Assembly (NCBI GenBank): GCA_016795375.1
Contig: JAEUHJ010000151.1
Span: 23,806-87,805 of the forward strand
Length of the DNA: 64,000 nucleotides
Source of the DNA: Verrucomicrobiaceae bacterium
Lineage (GTDB): Bacteria > Verrucomicrobiota > Verrucomicrobiia > Verrucomicrobiales > Verrucomicrobiaceae
Direction: 5' to 3'
The notes under the pieces were generated by a model, which worked only from the letters and a program-made list of their open reading frames with translations, was not told where the DNA came from and did no database searches. Positions 11,064-22,100 of this stretch are shown here, piece after piece. Made by a program: the position numbers and the translations under genes. Each line of letters begins with the position of its first letter. Position 1 is the first letter of the stretch.

Positions 11064-12986
11064 TCATGCTGGCTCCACACCCTTCGCGATCAGTGTGTCC
11101 GGCTTGTCCTTGCCGGCTTTGACGGTGTATCTCCCTGGTGCGTACACGCGTGGTTTGAAGCTCCCGGTTTTGGAGCGCACGGTGTATAAAATCTCGCCGG
11201 TTGCCTCCGCGATGACCTGCACGACAGGATTTGCCACGCCTTCGATCCGCACCTCGGGAAGATGCGCGTGAACTTTGCGGCCGTCGTTGGCGTCCTGGTC
11301 GATGGTGATGGGCCATCCGGGGAATTGCGCCTTGTCGCCGCCCGCAACTTTGGAGAAGCGCGGCCAGCATTCGAAGGTGATTTTCCGTGTCACCTTGTCG
11401 AAGCGGATGAGGCCGTAGCCGTCGGCGCGCTTTTTCTCGTCCTGGATGTCTTCGGGATTCGCGTAGGCGAGCATGCTGATCGCGTTGCCGAGGCCGTCTT
11501 TGAAGTCGCCGGTCCACGGAAGCGGGCTGTTCGGCACGGGATTCGGGCCGGGTTTTTCATCGAGAGGATGCCACCAACGTCCGTAGATCGTGTTCACCAA
11601 CGCCGGGCTGGTGAAACCGTAAGGCGCGTCACCAGACTCGTCGATGCCGTGCTTGACGACGACGGCGAGATGCTGGTCTCCGCAGAGATGCGGCGCCCAG
11701 GCACGGCGAATCTCGCGCAGGGCGCGGTTTCGCCCGGCCTGCGGCCAGCCATTGCAATCGAGATCTGCCAGAAGGCGTTGATCGCGGCCGCCGTGCATGT
11801 GGGCAGCCCCGCAGAGGGCCGTGGCGGACAAAACACACTTCATCACCGCGCCGCAGGTGTAGTCCTGCCCCCACTCGTGGAGGAATTTTTCCTGTCGCCT
11901 GCCCAAAAGCTCCAAACCGGCCAAATCGATCGTTCTCGGATCATACGACGGATCATTGATGTGATCCGGCCGCGGCCCCATCTGCGGGATTTTGCCAGCG
12001 GGACCGCTTTTGAACTTCCGGTCCTCCAAAATGGCAAAGTCGATGCCACCGACGGTCATGCGCGTGAAATAGACGCCGACATCGCGGTTCACCGGTTTCG
12101 GATCCCAGCCATCCGGCAGGTGCCAGCTCTGCTGACGCTGCACCTGGTTCACATAGGCCACCGGATAGCGAAAACCGCCGTCCGCATCACCGCTGATGGT
12201 CGACTGCTTGCCGTCCTCGCCCCACAGATTGCCGTGGCCGACGTCGTGATCGTCGGGAATGCACACCGCCGGCCGGTCGCGGATGATGTCGCGGAACTGC
12301 AGGCCGAACTCGATCCAGCCCGCCGTGTGCTCCGTATGGCGATAGGTCTGGTCGCCGCCGAAAAACAACACATCCGGATCCTGTGCGCGCAAGTTTTCGA
12401 CGATCTCCGTACGCGGCCCGATGGTGCGGCTGGAGTTGCAGCTCATGTTCGCGACCACGATCTGATTTTTCTCCACCGGATCGCGGCGGATGAGGCCTTC
12501 AAACATCGCCTTCTCGCCGTGGCGCACACGGTAGGACACATTCTTCGAGCCATCCCAGCCCTCCACACGGAAATGCGCGTCCCAGCCTGGATAATGCACC
12601 TCGCCTTTCGCGATCTCCCTCCATTCGCCATTCTCCTGTTTCACTTCGAGCCGCGCCACACGCTCCTCGCCCGGCTTCAGCGGGAAAAGCTGCGCGCTCA
12701 TCTTCAGCACGCTGTTTTGGTGTGTGTAATAGGCAAAGCACACGACCTCGTCGCGTGGCACGTCCATCGACGGCGGTGGCGTGGCCTTCCCCGCCTTGCC
12801 CTTTGCCTTCTTTTTCGCATTCTGTGCCGCCGCCGCCGCGTTTTTCACCCACCAATCGCCCGTGGTCAGCGAATCGAGATTCGGAAACTCCCCCCCGAAC
12901 GGCTGCGGATCATCCGCCGCGCTCGCGGAACTGCGCACAAATAGAAACGGGGCTATCTTGAGAAGGAGTCGGCGTGTGAAGGTCAT
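11064..12986 (-). CDS. Alkaline phosphatase D (PhoD)-like metallophosphatase, secreted
   Basis: About 640 residues from ATG 12986 (MTFTRRLLLKIAPFLF, twin-arginine-like); ATG 13001 is five codons upstream. An Ala/Lys-rich linker at residues about 50-70 contains KKKAKGKAGK. The phosphatase core shows metal-ligand motifs typical of PhoD: FFGGDQTYRHTEH, IPDDHDVGHGN, IDFAILEDRKFKSG and LCGDQHLAVVVKHG. PhoD enzymes are Ca/Fe-dependent phosphomonoesterases or diesterases; many verrucomicrobial relatives have no tested substrate. A C-terminal beta-rich tail of about 100 residues (EVRIEGVANPVVQV, GRYTVKAG) looks like a small sandwich domain. It is divergent from the large cytochrome/DUF1549 gene at 13246. 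Confidence 0.88.
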   Translation of the reverse strand: MTFTRRLLLKIAPFLFVRSSASAADDPQPFGGEFPNLDSLTTGDWWVKNAAAAAQNAKKKAKGKAGKATPPPSMDVPRDEVVCFAYYTHQNSVLKMSAQLFPLKPGEERVARLEVKQENGEWREIAKGEVHYPGWDAHFRVEGWDGSKNVSYRVRHGEKAMFEGLIRRDPVEKNQIVVANMSCNSSRTIGPRTEIVENLRAQDPDVLFFGGDQTYRHTEHTAGWIEFGLQFRDIIRDRPAVCIPDDHDVGHGNLWGEDGKQSTISGDADGGFRYPVAYVNQVQRQQSWHLPDGWDPKPVNRDVGVYFTRMTVGGIDFAILEDRKFKSGPAGKIPQMGPRPDHINDPSYDPRTIDLAGLELLGRRQEKFLHEWGQDYTCGAVMKCVLSATALCGAAHMHGGRDQRLLADLDCNGWPQAGRNRALREIRRAWAPHLCGDQHLAVVVKHGIDESGDAPYGFTSPALVNTIYGRWWHPLDEKPGPNPVPNSPLPWTGDFKDGLGNAISMLAYANPEDIQDEKKRADGYGLIRFDKVTRKITFECWPRFSKVAGGDKAQFPGWPITIDQDANDGRKVHAHLPEVRIEGVANPVVQVIAEATGEILYTVRSKTGSFKPRVYAPGRYTVKAGKDKPDTLIAKGVEPA

Positions 12987-13245
12987 GGCGGGCGTGTGCA
13001 ACGGTCCGTTCCCGGAGAAATTTCAACGCACCGGAGACAGACCACGACCTGCACATGACTTGCCGCGCAGTAAAGCGAGAAGCCGTGAATGACTCCCAAT
13101 TATTGAAGCCGGCGCAACAAGATGACACCCATTTTCCTGGGGGGCAAAGGTGCTGCTCCGAAGCATGGACGATCCCGCCTTGGGGACGCGATGCGCAAGG
13201 ATTGCGGGCGTTTCCCCGTTTTTTGCGCTCCAGCCCGCCCTTGCC

Positions 13246-16200
13246 ATGAAGACCCGCCTCCTCACCGCCGCGCTCGTTTTGTCTTCCACTGCCTTCGCAC
13301 AGATGCCTGGGAAAAAAGAGGAGGGCGTCGATGCCTCGAAGCCGGTGTCTTTCTACAAGCACATCCGCCCGATTTTCCAGGCGCAGTGCAATGGCTGCCA
13401 TCAGCCGGCGAAGAAGAAGGGCGATTACGTCATGACCGATTTCGCGGCGCTGCTGAAAGGCGGCGAGGAGGGGCACGCGGTCGTGCCGGGGAAGGCGGCG
13501 GAGTCGAACCTGCTCAAGCTCATCAAACCCGACGCGAAGGGCAAGGTGGAGATGCCGCAGAAGGCCGATCCGCTGCATGCGACGCAGGTGGCGCTGATCG
13601 AACGCTGGATCAATGAGGGCGCGAAGGACGACACGCCCGCGACGGCGAAGGCGCACTACGACATGGCGCATCCGCCGGTGTATGTGAAGGCCCCGGCGGT
13701 CACATCGTTGGAATACTCGCCGGATGGCTCGATGATCGCGGTGGCTGGCTATCATGAGGTGCTGGTGCATAAAGCTGATGGCAGCGGCATCGTGGCGCGG
13801 CTCGTGGGACTCGCGGAACGCATCCAGAAGCTCGCCTGGACGCCGGATGGCAAAAAAATCGCCGTCACCGGCGGCAGCCCGGCGCGCATGGGCGAAATCC
13901 AGATTTGGGACGTGGCGGCGAAGAAGCTCGAACTCTCCAAATCGCTGACCTATGACACGATTTACGGCGCAAGCTGGTCGCCGGATGGAAAACAGCTCGC
14001 ATTCGGCTGCGGTGACAATGCCGTGCGGGCCATCGACACCGCCACGGGCAAGGAGACGCTGTTCATGGGATCGCATAGCGACTGGGTGCTCGACACCGTG
14101 TGGGGCGTGGACGGGAGGCACATCGTCTCCTGCGGCCGCGACATGAGCGTGAAGCTCACGGAGGTCGCCACGCAGCGTTTTGTCGATAACGTCACTTCCA
14201 TCACGCCCGGCGCGCTCAAAGGCGGCGTGCAGGTGCTGGCGCGGCATCCGTTGCGGGACGAAGTGCTCATCGGCGGCACCGACGGCGTGCCCGCGATCTA
14301 CCGCATGGAGCGCATCACGAAGCGCGTCATCGGCGACAATGCGAACCTCATCCGTCAGTTCCCCGCGATGCAGGGCCGCGTTTTCGGAGTCGATTTCGCG
14401 CCGGATGGCAAACGCATCGCCGCAGGTTCCTCGCATGAAGGCACGGGCACGGTGAACATCTACGCCTCTGACTATGACAGCAACATGCCCGACGCGGTGA
14501 GAAAACTCGTCGAGACTGTGAACGGCAAGGGCAAGGAGCTCGATGACTGGATCGTGAAGGATGTGAAACAGCTCAGCGCCACCGCGATCCCGTGCGGCAT
14601 CTTCAGCGTCAGCTTCAGCCCGGATGGCAAAAGAGTCGCCGCCGCCGGCCAGGACGGCCAGATCCGCCTCATCGACGCCGCGACAGGCGCGATCGTGAAG
14701 GAATTCACCTCCGTGCCGCTCGTGAAGGAAAAAATCCTCGCCGCCAGCGATGTGCTCGTGGATGACAGCGTGCGCGCCGAGGTGATGAAGGACGGGAAGG
14801 TCGAGACGCTGCACAACGCCCCCGCCGTCGCCACCATCGAGATCGAGCCCGCGAAAATCGCCATCGGCAAGCCCGCCGAATATGCGCAGCTCCTCATCAC
14901 CGCGAAGATGAGCAACGGCACCCGCGCCGACATCACACGCATGGCAAAGATCACCGCGGAGAAGGAGAATGTCGTGGGCATCTCCGCCCGCGGCATGCTG
15001 CGTCCGGTCAGGGACGGCGCCACGAATGTGAAGATCGCCTTCCTCGGCAAAACCGCCAGCGTACCCGTCGTCGTCAGCGGATTGAATGTGGCGCTCAAGC
15101 CCGATTATGTGCGCGATGTGATGCCCGTCATGTCCAAGCTCGGCTGCAACCAGGGCACCTGCCACGGCGCGAAGGAGGGCAAGGCGGGCTTCAAGCTCTC
15201 CCTGCGCGGCTACGACCCGGTTTACGACGTGCTCTCCTTTGCCGACGACCTTTCCAGCCGCCGCGCGAACGTGGCCTCGCCGGAGCATTCGCTCATGTTG
15301 CTGAAGGCCAGCGGCGCCGTGCCGCATGAGGGCGGCCAGCTCACCGTGCCGGGGGAGCTTTACTATGAGACGCTCAAGGCATGGATCGGCCTCGGCGCGA
15401 AGCTCGACATGAGGACGCCGCGCGTCACCAGCATCGAGGTCAGTCCGAAAAACCCGGTCATCGAGCGCATCGGCGCGCGGCAGCAGATGCGCGTCATCGC
15501 CCGCTATGCCGACGGCTATGTCAAAGACGTGACCGCCGAGGCATTCCTCGAAAGCGGCAACGGCGATGTGATCGAGGCCGACAAAAAAGGCCTCATGACC
15601 AGCCTGCGCCGCGGCGAGGCCCCGGTGCTCGCCCGTTTTGAAGGCGCCTATGCCGCGACCACCATCACCGTGATGGGCGACCGCACCGGCTTCGCGTGGA
15701 AGGAACCGGAGAAGTGGAACAAGATCGACGAGCTCGTCGCGCAGAAGTGGCGGCGCATGAAGATCGAACCCAGCGGCCTGTGCGACGACGCGGATTTCCT
15801 CCGCCGCATCCACCTCGACCTCACCGGCCTGCCGCCCAAGCCGGAGGAAATCACCGCCTTCCTCGCCGACAAGCGTGACGTGCGCGTGAAGCGCGGCGAG
15901 ATCATCGACCAGCTCATCGGCAATCCCGACTTCGTCGAGCACTGGGCCAACAAATGGGCCGACATGCTCCAGGTGAACTCCAAATTCCTCGGCGGCGAAG
16001 GCGCGACCGGGCTGCGCGCCTGGATCCGCCAGCAGGTCGCCGACAACACGCCGTATGACCGCTTCGCGTATCGCATCATCACCGCCACCGGCTCGAACAA
16101 GGACAATCCCGCCGCCTCGTATTTCAAAACGGTGCGCACGCCGGAGGAGCTCGTCGAAAACACCACGCACCTGTTCCTGGCGACACGTTTCAACTGCAAC

Positions 16201-18345
16201 AAATGCCACGACCATCCTTTCGAACGCTGGACAATGGACCAGTATTACGAAACCGCGTCCTACTTCGCCCAGGTCGAGCTCAAAGGCGACCCCGCCTCCG
16301 CCGGCAAGACCATCGGCGGCACCGCCGTCGAAGGCGCGAAGCCGCTCTATGAGATCGTGGGTGACAAAAAAGCCGGCGACGTGCTCCACCTCCGCACCCA
16401 CAAGCCCGTCGCGCCGAAAGTGCCGTATGAAACCGGGCTCGTCAGCAAGACGGCGGACACGCGCCGCGAGCAGTTCGCCACCTGGATGACCAGCGCGGAC
16501 AACGACTACTTCGCCATGAGCTATGCGAACCGCATCTGGGGCTACCTCACCGGCACTGGTGTGATCGAACCGCTCGATGACATCCGCGCCGGCAATCCGC
16601 CGAGCAATCCCGAGCTGCTGCAATACCTCACCAACGAATTCATCCAGAGCGGCTTCAATGTGCGTCACCTGATGAAGATCATCACCAGCAGCCGCGCCTA
16701 CAACCTCAGCCTCGCCACCAACAAGTGGAACGAGGACGACAAGATCAACTACAGCCACGCCAAAGCCCGACGCCTGCCCGCCGAGGTGCTCTTCGACTCT
16801 GTCTTCGCCGTCACCGGCTCCATGCCGGACATCCCCGGCGTGCCGAAAGGCACCCGCGCCGCCGCCCTGGCCGATGCGCAGATCAAACTGCGCGACGGTT
16901 TCCTCACCAACTTCGGCCGCCCCGTGCGCGAGAGCGTGTGCGAGTGCGAGCGTAGCAACGACGTCAATCTCGGTCCCGTCATGGCCTTGATGAGCGGCCC
17001 CACCGTCGGCGATGCCATCAGCGACCCGGACAACGCCATCGCCAAGCTCACCAACGGCATCAAAGACGACAAGCAGCTCATCGACGCCATCTTTCTGCGC
17101 ATCCTCAACCGCCACGCCACGGAGAAGGAAACCGCCGTCGTGCTCGCCAGCATGACCGGGCTTGCCTCCGAGGACAAAACACTCGTCGCCACGCTCCAGG
17201 CCAAGGAGGCCGAGCAAAAGCCCGCCATCGCCAAAGCCGGGGCGGAGCGCCTGGACGCCATCGCTGCCGCGCAGAAGGAGCTCGCCGCCTACAAGGTCAA
17301 AATGGCCGCCGTGGTGAAGCAAAAAGGGGAAGCACGCCTCGCGTCCATCAAGAAGGCCGAGGCAGCGGTGCAGGCCGCCTTTGATTCCGCGCCGGTGCAG
17401 CAGCCGAGGTGGGAAAACTACCTCGACCTGACCACGGAATGGCACCTGCTCGAAGTGAAGCCCGGCCGTTTCGCCGGTGTGCAAAAACTCGAGGGCCTGC
17501 CCGACGGCTCGATTCTCGCGACCCCGCTGCCCGCCGGTGCCCAGGCCAGCGGCAACTACTCCCTCGTCGGCAGATCTGCCCTCCCAGGCATCACCGCCAT
17601 CAAGCTCGAAATGCTCCCGGACGACCGCCTGCCCAACAACGGCCCCGGCCTCGCGCCCGATGGCAATTTCGTCCTCGGCGAGTTCATCGTCAGCACCAGC
17701 GAAGGCGACGCGCAGCGCAAGCGCGGCTCCCGCGTGGTGCAGACGCTCAAAAACCCGAAGGCCGACTTCGAGCAGATCAATTTCCCTGTCACCGAGGCAT
17801 TGAAAAAAGGCAATCGTGACCGCGGCTGGGCCGTCAGCCCCGAAGGCGGCTTCCGTCATGAGGCCGTCTTCACCTTCGAGAAACCGCTCACGAACGAAGG
17901 CGGCGCCAGCTTCACCATCCAGATGATCTCCACCTTCCAGAACGGCAAATTCAACCCCGGTCGCTTCCGCTTGTGGGTCACCAACAGTCCGAATCCGCGC
18001 TTCGGCGTCCCCGCGCCGGTCGCCGCGGCTCTGAAGACGGCCAAGCGCACACCCGCGCAGAACGCCGTGCTCACCCAGCACTTCCTCAACCAGTTCCGCG
18101 ACTACCAGAGCCAGAAAAAACTTCTCGTCGCCGCGAAGAGGCCGCTTCCGGCCGATCCGCAGCTCATGGCGCTGGAGGCGAAGCACGCGGACAGTCAGAA
18201 GCCCGTGCAGATTGATCCCAAACTCCTCCAGCTCCGCCGTGACGCCGGCCTGAGCGCCCGGCAGTTGTCAGACCGGCGTCTCACCGCCGCGCAGGACCTC
18301 GCGTGGGCGCTCATCAATTCCCCGGCGTTCTTGTTCAATCATTGA
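13246..18345 (+). CDS. Giant WD40 / cytochrome-type / DUF1549-DUF1553 secreted protein
   Basis: 1699 residues from ATG 13246, directly followed by a signal peptide (MKTRLLTAALVLSSTAFAQ). Domains in order: a cytochrome-like heme site C48-x-x-C-H52 (PSCyt1 type); WD40/quinoprotein-type repeats at about 140-500 (SPDGSMIAVAGYHE, TPDGKKIAVTGG, SPDGKQLAFGCGD); a second cysteine-histidine motif LGCNQGTCHGA near 635, where the spacing CxxxxCH differs from a normal heme site; an Ig-like/BIG2 segment near 725-790; DUF1549 at about 825-1010 (DLTGLPPKPEE, CNKCHDHPFERW); and DUF1553 from about 1080. A coiled stretch and a beta-rich domain at about 1330-1590 interrupt DUF1553 before its usual end (AQDLAWALINSPAFLFNH). 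The function of these families is unknown. Confidence 0.92.
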   Translation: MKTRLLTAALVLSSTAFAQMPGKKEEGVDASKPVSFYKHIRPIFQAQCNGCHQPAKKKGDYVMTDFAALLKGGEEGHAVVPGKAAESNLLKLIKPDAKGKVEMPQKADPLHATQVALIERWINEGAKDDTPATAKAHYDMAHPPVYVKAPAVTSLEYSPDGSMIAVAGYHEVLVHKADGSGIVARLVGLAERIQKLAWTPDGKKIAVTGGSPARMGEIQIWDVAAKKLELSKSLTYDTIYGASWSPDGKQLAFGCGDNAVRAIDTATGKETLFMGSHSDWVLDTVWGVDGRHIVSCGRDMSVKLTEVATQRFVDNVTSITPGALKGGVQVLARHPLRDEVLIGGTDGVPAIYRMERITKRVIGDNANLIRQFPAMQGRVFGVDFAPDGKRIAAGSSHEGTGTVNIYASDYDSNMPDAVRKLVETVNGKGKELDDWIVKDVKQLSATAIPCGIFSVSFSPDGKRVAAAGQDGQIRLIDAATGAIVKEFTSVPLVKEKILAASDVLVDDSVRAEVMKDGKVETLHNAPAVATIEIEPAKIAIGKPAEYAQLLITAKMSNGTRADITRMAKITAEKENVVGISARGMLRPVRDGATNVKIAFLGKTASVPVVVSGLNVALKPDYVRDVMPVMSKLGCNQGTCHGAKEGKAGFKLSLRGYDPVYDVLSFADDLSSRRANVASPEHSLMLLKASGAVPHEGGQLTVPGELYYETLKAWIGLGAKLDMRTPRVTSIEVSPKNPVIERIGARQQMRVIARYADGYVKDVTAEAFLESGNGDVIEADKKGLMTSLRRGEAPVLARFEGAYAATTITVMGDRTGFAWKEPEKWNKIDELVAQKWRRMKIEPSGLCDDADFLRRIHLDLTGLPPKPEEITAFLADKRDVRVKRGEIIDQLIGNPDFVEHWANKWADMLQVNSKFLGGEGATGLRAWIRQQVADNTPYDRFAYRIITATGSNKDNPAASYFKTVRTPEELVENTTHLFLATRFNCNKCHDHPFERWTMDQYYETASYFAQVELKGDPASAGKTIGGTAVEGAKPLYEIVGDKKAGDVLHLRTHKPVAPKVPYETGLVSKTADTRREQFATWMTSADNDYFAMSYANRIWGYLTGTGVIEPLDDIRAGNPPSNPELLQYLTNEFIQSGFNVRHLMKIITSSRAYNLSLATNKWNEDDKINYSHAKARRLPAEVLFDSVFAVTGSMPDIPGVPKGTRAAALADAQIKLRDGFLTNFGRPVRESVCECERSNDVNLGPVMALMSGPTVGDAISDPDNAIAKLTNGIKDDKQLIDAIFLRILNRHATEKETAVVLASMTGLASEDKTLVATLQAKEAEQKPAIAKAGAERLDAIAAAQKELAAYKVKMAAVVKQKGEARLASIKKAEAAVQAAFDSAPVQQPRWENYLDLTTEWHLLEVKPGRFAGVQKLEGLPDGSILATPLPAGAQASGNYSLVGRSALPGITAIKLEMLPDDRLPNNGPGLAPDGNFVLGEFIVSTSEGDAQRKRGSRVVQTLKNPKADFEQINFPVTEALKKGNRDRGWAVSPEGGFRHEAVFTFEKPLTNEGGASFTIQMISTFQNGKFNPGRFRLWVTNSPNPRFGVPAPVAAALKTAKRTPAQNAVLTQHFLNQFRDYQSQKKLLVAAKRPLPADPQLMALEAKHADSQKPVQIDPKLLQLRRDAGLSARQLSDRRLTAAQDLAWALINSPAFLFNH

Positions 18346-18377
18346 TCGGCCTGCGGTGCATGTTGACTGAAAGAGAC

Positions 18378-19052
18378 ATGCCTGCCGCCTCACCACCAAC
18401 CACCGACACCGTCGTCCTCATCCACGGACTCGGGCGCACGCGGCGCAGCATGTGGATGGTGGCCTTGTGGCTGAGATTTTGCGGTTATCGCGTGACGAGC
18501 ATCGGTTATCCGTCGCGCTGCGTGTCGATCGCCGAGGCGGTGGAGCGGCATCTGATGCCCGCATTGGCAAAACTGGAGCTCGAAGACGGCTCACGCGTGC
18601 ATTTCGTCACGCATTCGCTCGGCGGCATCGTGTTTCGCGCGTGGGCGGCGCGGCGTGACGCGGCGTTTCCGTTGGGGCGTGCCGTCATGCTGGCCCCGCC
18701 GAACCAGGGCAGCGAGATCATCGACGAACTGCGTCAATGGCGCTGGGTACGCTGGCTGCTGGGGCCGGTTTCAGCGGAACTCGGCACCGATGCGGCCAGC
18801 ACGCCGAACAGCCTCGGCCCGCTGCCGCCGGAAACGGGTGTCATCATGGGCGGCAAGGACACGCTGCCTTTTTTCCGTCATCTCCTCGGCCCCGAATCTG
18901 ACGGCGTCGTCACCCGCGCCAGCTCGCATGGTGAAGGGGAGTCGGATTTCCTCCTGCTGCCCGCCAATCATGCCACCATCATCCTGCAACCCGCGGTTTT
19001 CCGCGCGGTGAACCGGTTTTTGCGGACAGGCGGCTTTGCGGAAAACGCATGA
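18378..19052 (+). CDS. Alpha/beta hydrolase (lipase/esterase-like)
   Basis: About 224 residues from ATG 18378, preceded by GAAAGAG; another ATG lies at 18360. The protein opens with the hydrolase strand and oxyanion region VVLIHGLGRTRRSMW. The nucleophile elbow is FVTHSLGGIVFR (Ser in H-S-L-G-G). A segment with APPNQGSEIIDEL resembles the AB hydrolase/PGAP1-like lipases of bacteria, and a likely catalytic His lies near the C-terminus (LPANHATII). No signal peptide is evident, so it is probably cytoplasmic. It starts 32 bases after the giant protein gene and ends upstream of a strong intrinsic terminator at 19130. The substrate is unknown. Confidence 0.85.
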   Translation: MPAASPPTTDTVVLIHGLGRTRRSMWMVALWLRFCGYRVTSIGYPSRCVSIAEAVERHLMPALAKLELEDGSRVHFVTHSLGGIVFRAWAARRDAAFPLGRAVMLAPPNQGSEIIDELRQWRWVRWLLGPVSAELGTDAASTPNSLGPLPPETGVIMGGKDTLPFFRHLLGPESDGVVTRASSHGEGESDFLLLPANHATIILQPAVFRAVNRFLRTGGFAENA

Positions 19053-19127
19053 ACTCCGGCTGGGCCGCATCCTGAAAGTTTTGGATCGGTGACTGGTTGA
19101 ACATTTGTCCCGGCAAGCTGATAGGAA

Positions 19128-22100
19128 ATGCCGGGCCGCACAGGCCCGGCGTTTCTTTTGCACTCCGCCAAACGAGCTGCCTCACGTCTGAGCAAACCGC
19201 CGCCATCGCGTGCGCGGGGGGATGCGCTCGGGCTGGTCGATCTGGTGCTGTCGAAGAAGGAGTTCAAGGCGCGCGCGGTGCTCGATCATGTCACGCCTCA
19301 GGCCTTTGGTTTTGCCTCGGCGCTGCTGGTGCGGCGGGTGGAGAAAGAAAAGCGCCGCGTGTGGCTGCTGTGCCCGGATGTGAAGACGCAGGATCATGTG
19401 CATGCCGAGCTGGGCGTGTGGCAGTGCCCGGCGCTGTATTTTCCGCGGCTCGGGCAGGTGATGGAGGGCGCGCTGGCTGACCCGGAGCTGCTGGCGGAGC
19501 GTACGGCGGTGCTCAGTCGCATGACGGAGGGTGAATCGCCCGTGATGGTGCTCTGCGCGGACAGTCTCGACGAATCAGCGCCTGCCCTCGCCGCCATCAC
19601 GGAGCAAAAAAGGATGCTTGTGGCCGGTGCGAAGCTCGATGTCGAAATTCTGATCAAAGAATTGAGTGACGCCGGCTACGAGCGTGTGCCGGTCGTGACG
19701 GAACGCGGTCAATTCTCGCGACGCGGCGGCATCGTGGACTTTTTCTCGTGGCAGGCGGAGGAGCCGCTGCGCCTGGAGTTTTTCGATGACGAGCTGGAGT
19801 CCATCCGCGCTTTCGATCTGCACCATCAATCGTCGATTCGGCGATTGGAGATCGCGGGCGTCATTCTGAGCATGAGCGATGGCTCGGAGGAAGCCGGTCT
19901 CGTTCGCGATCATCTGCGAAAGGATGATTTCATCATCCAAATCGAGGGCGAGGGCGATTTGGCCGCGCACGCGCACATCCTCAGCGGCGCGGCGGAGGTG
20001 GAAGGCATGGAGGACTTTTCGGCGGCGATTCATGAAAATCCGCTCGGCGTGTTCGACGCGTCGGATTTCGTGCTGCATGAGGCGCGGCGGGAGGTTTTCG
20101 CACGCCAGATCGGTGAATGGCATGCGCAGGGCTGGCGCACGGTCATTTTCTTCCACAACGAGGCGGAGCGGGAACGCTTCAACGAGTTGCAGAGCAAGCT
20201 GCCGTCATCCGTCGAGGCGAAGCTGGGGCTGCTGTATCGCGGATTCACAGTTCCTGCGGCGAAACTGGCCGTCTTGACCGGCGCGGAGATTTTTGGCCGC
20301 CATCAGCAAATCCGCCGCGTGCGCGGATCGAAGCTCGATGAGGCCGAAACGCTGCGCAAAGCGCGTGATGTGCTCAGCGAGCTGCGCGAAGGCGATCTCG
20401 TGGTGCATAAGGAACATGGCATCGGCCGCTACGCGGGCCTCGAGGTGCGCGAGGGCGGCAAAAAGGAGGAGGTGCTCGTTTTGCACTACGCGGAGGGCGC
20501 GAAGCTGTTCGTGCCGCTGGCGCATGTTCACATGGTTTCGCGCTACGTCGGCGTCGGTGGCAAGGCGCCGTCGTTGAGCAGGCTGAGCGAGGCGCGCTGG
20601 AAAAAAACACGGGCGACGGCGGAGAAGAGCGTGGAGGAATTCGCCGCGCGCATGCTGAGCGTGGCTGCGGAAAGGCAGACGCTGAAGGCGTTTTCGCATC
20701 CGCCGGACACGAGGTGGCAGGTGGAGTTCGAGGAGTCGTTTTTGTATCGCGAGACGCCGGATCAGCTCCGCAGCGCGGAGGAGATCAAACGCGACATGGA
20801 GGCCGGAAAACCGATGGACCGGCTCCTGTGCGCCGATGTGGGCTTCGGGAAGACGGAGGTGGCCATCCGCGCCGCGTTCAAAGCGGTGATGGGAGGCCGA
20901 CAGGTCGCGATTTTGGTGCCGACGACTGTTTTGGCCCGGCAGCACTGGGAAAACATCCGCCAGCGCATGAGCGAGTTTCCTGTGACCGTGGAAATGCTCT
21001 GCCGCCTCACCCCGGCGAACAAAGAACGCGAGATCGTCAAAGGCATCAGTGAAGGCACCGTCGATATCGTCGTCGGCACGCATCGCGTCATCTCGAAGGA
21101 CGTTCGCTTCAAGAATCTCGGCCTCGCCGTGATCGACGAGGAGCAGCGGTTCGGTGTGAAGCACAAAGAAAAATTCAAAGACATCTTCCGCCTCGTTGAT
21201 GTGCTCACACTCAGCGCCACGCCGATCCCGCGCACGCTTTACCTCGCTCTGATGGGCATGCGCGACATGAGCACCATCGAGACGCCGCCGCCGAACAAGC
21301 AGGCCGTGCAGACGCAGATCTGCCCGTATGACGAGCGCGTGATCCAACAGGCCGTCGATGCCGAGATCGAACGCGGCGGGCAGGTGTTTTTCCTCCATAA
21401 CCGCGTCGCCACCATCGAAAAGATCGCACAGCGCATCCGCGAGCTATGCCCGAAGGCCCGCGTGCTCGTCGGTCACGGCCAGATGGAGAGCGAGCTGCTG
21501 GAGGACATCATGCACACCTTCGTCGATGGCGAAGCCGACGTGCTCGTGTGCACCACGATCATCGAAAGCGGTGTCGATATTCCGAACGCGAACACGATCA
21601 TCATTGATCGCGCGGATCGTTTCGGCCTCGCCGACCTCTACCAGCTCCGCGGACGTGTGGGCCGCGGCGGTGTGCAGGCGCACGCCTACCTCCTTTTACC
21701 CCGCGATGCCGTCACCGCAGGCGATGCGCGCAAACGTGTGAATGCCATCAAGCAATACGCCGGCCTCGGCAGCGGCTTCAAGATCGCGCTGCGTGATCTG
21801 GAGATTCGCGGCGCGGGGAATCTGCTCGGCACGGAGCAGAGCGGCCACATCGCGGCCATCGGCTTCGATTTGTACTGCCAGATGCTCAAACAAAGCGTCG
21901 CGAGGATGCAGGGGCGCCGTGTGGCACGTCCAGTTGAAGTCGGCTTGCGTGCTGACTTCCTCGTGATGAGCGAGGCGCTGATGCTCCAGGCTGAGAAAAG
22001 CGCCACGCCGGCGTTTTTGCCATCCACCTTCATCGAGGACGCGAAGATGCGTATCACCGCCTACCGCCAGCTCGGTGAGATCATGACGCGCAAGGAGCTC

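Noticed and set aside
12910..18186. A 1758-codon open frame on the minus strand opposite the giant cytochrome/WD40/DUF1549 gene
   Set aside because: It is an antisense shadow caused by strong third-position GC bias: the plus-strand frame has clear domains and a signal peptide, while the minus frame is low-complexity and matches nothing I recognise.
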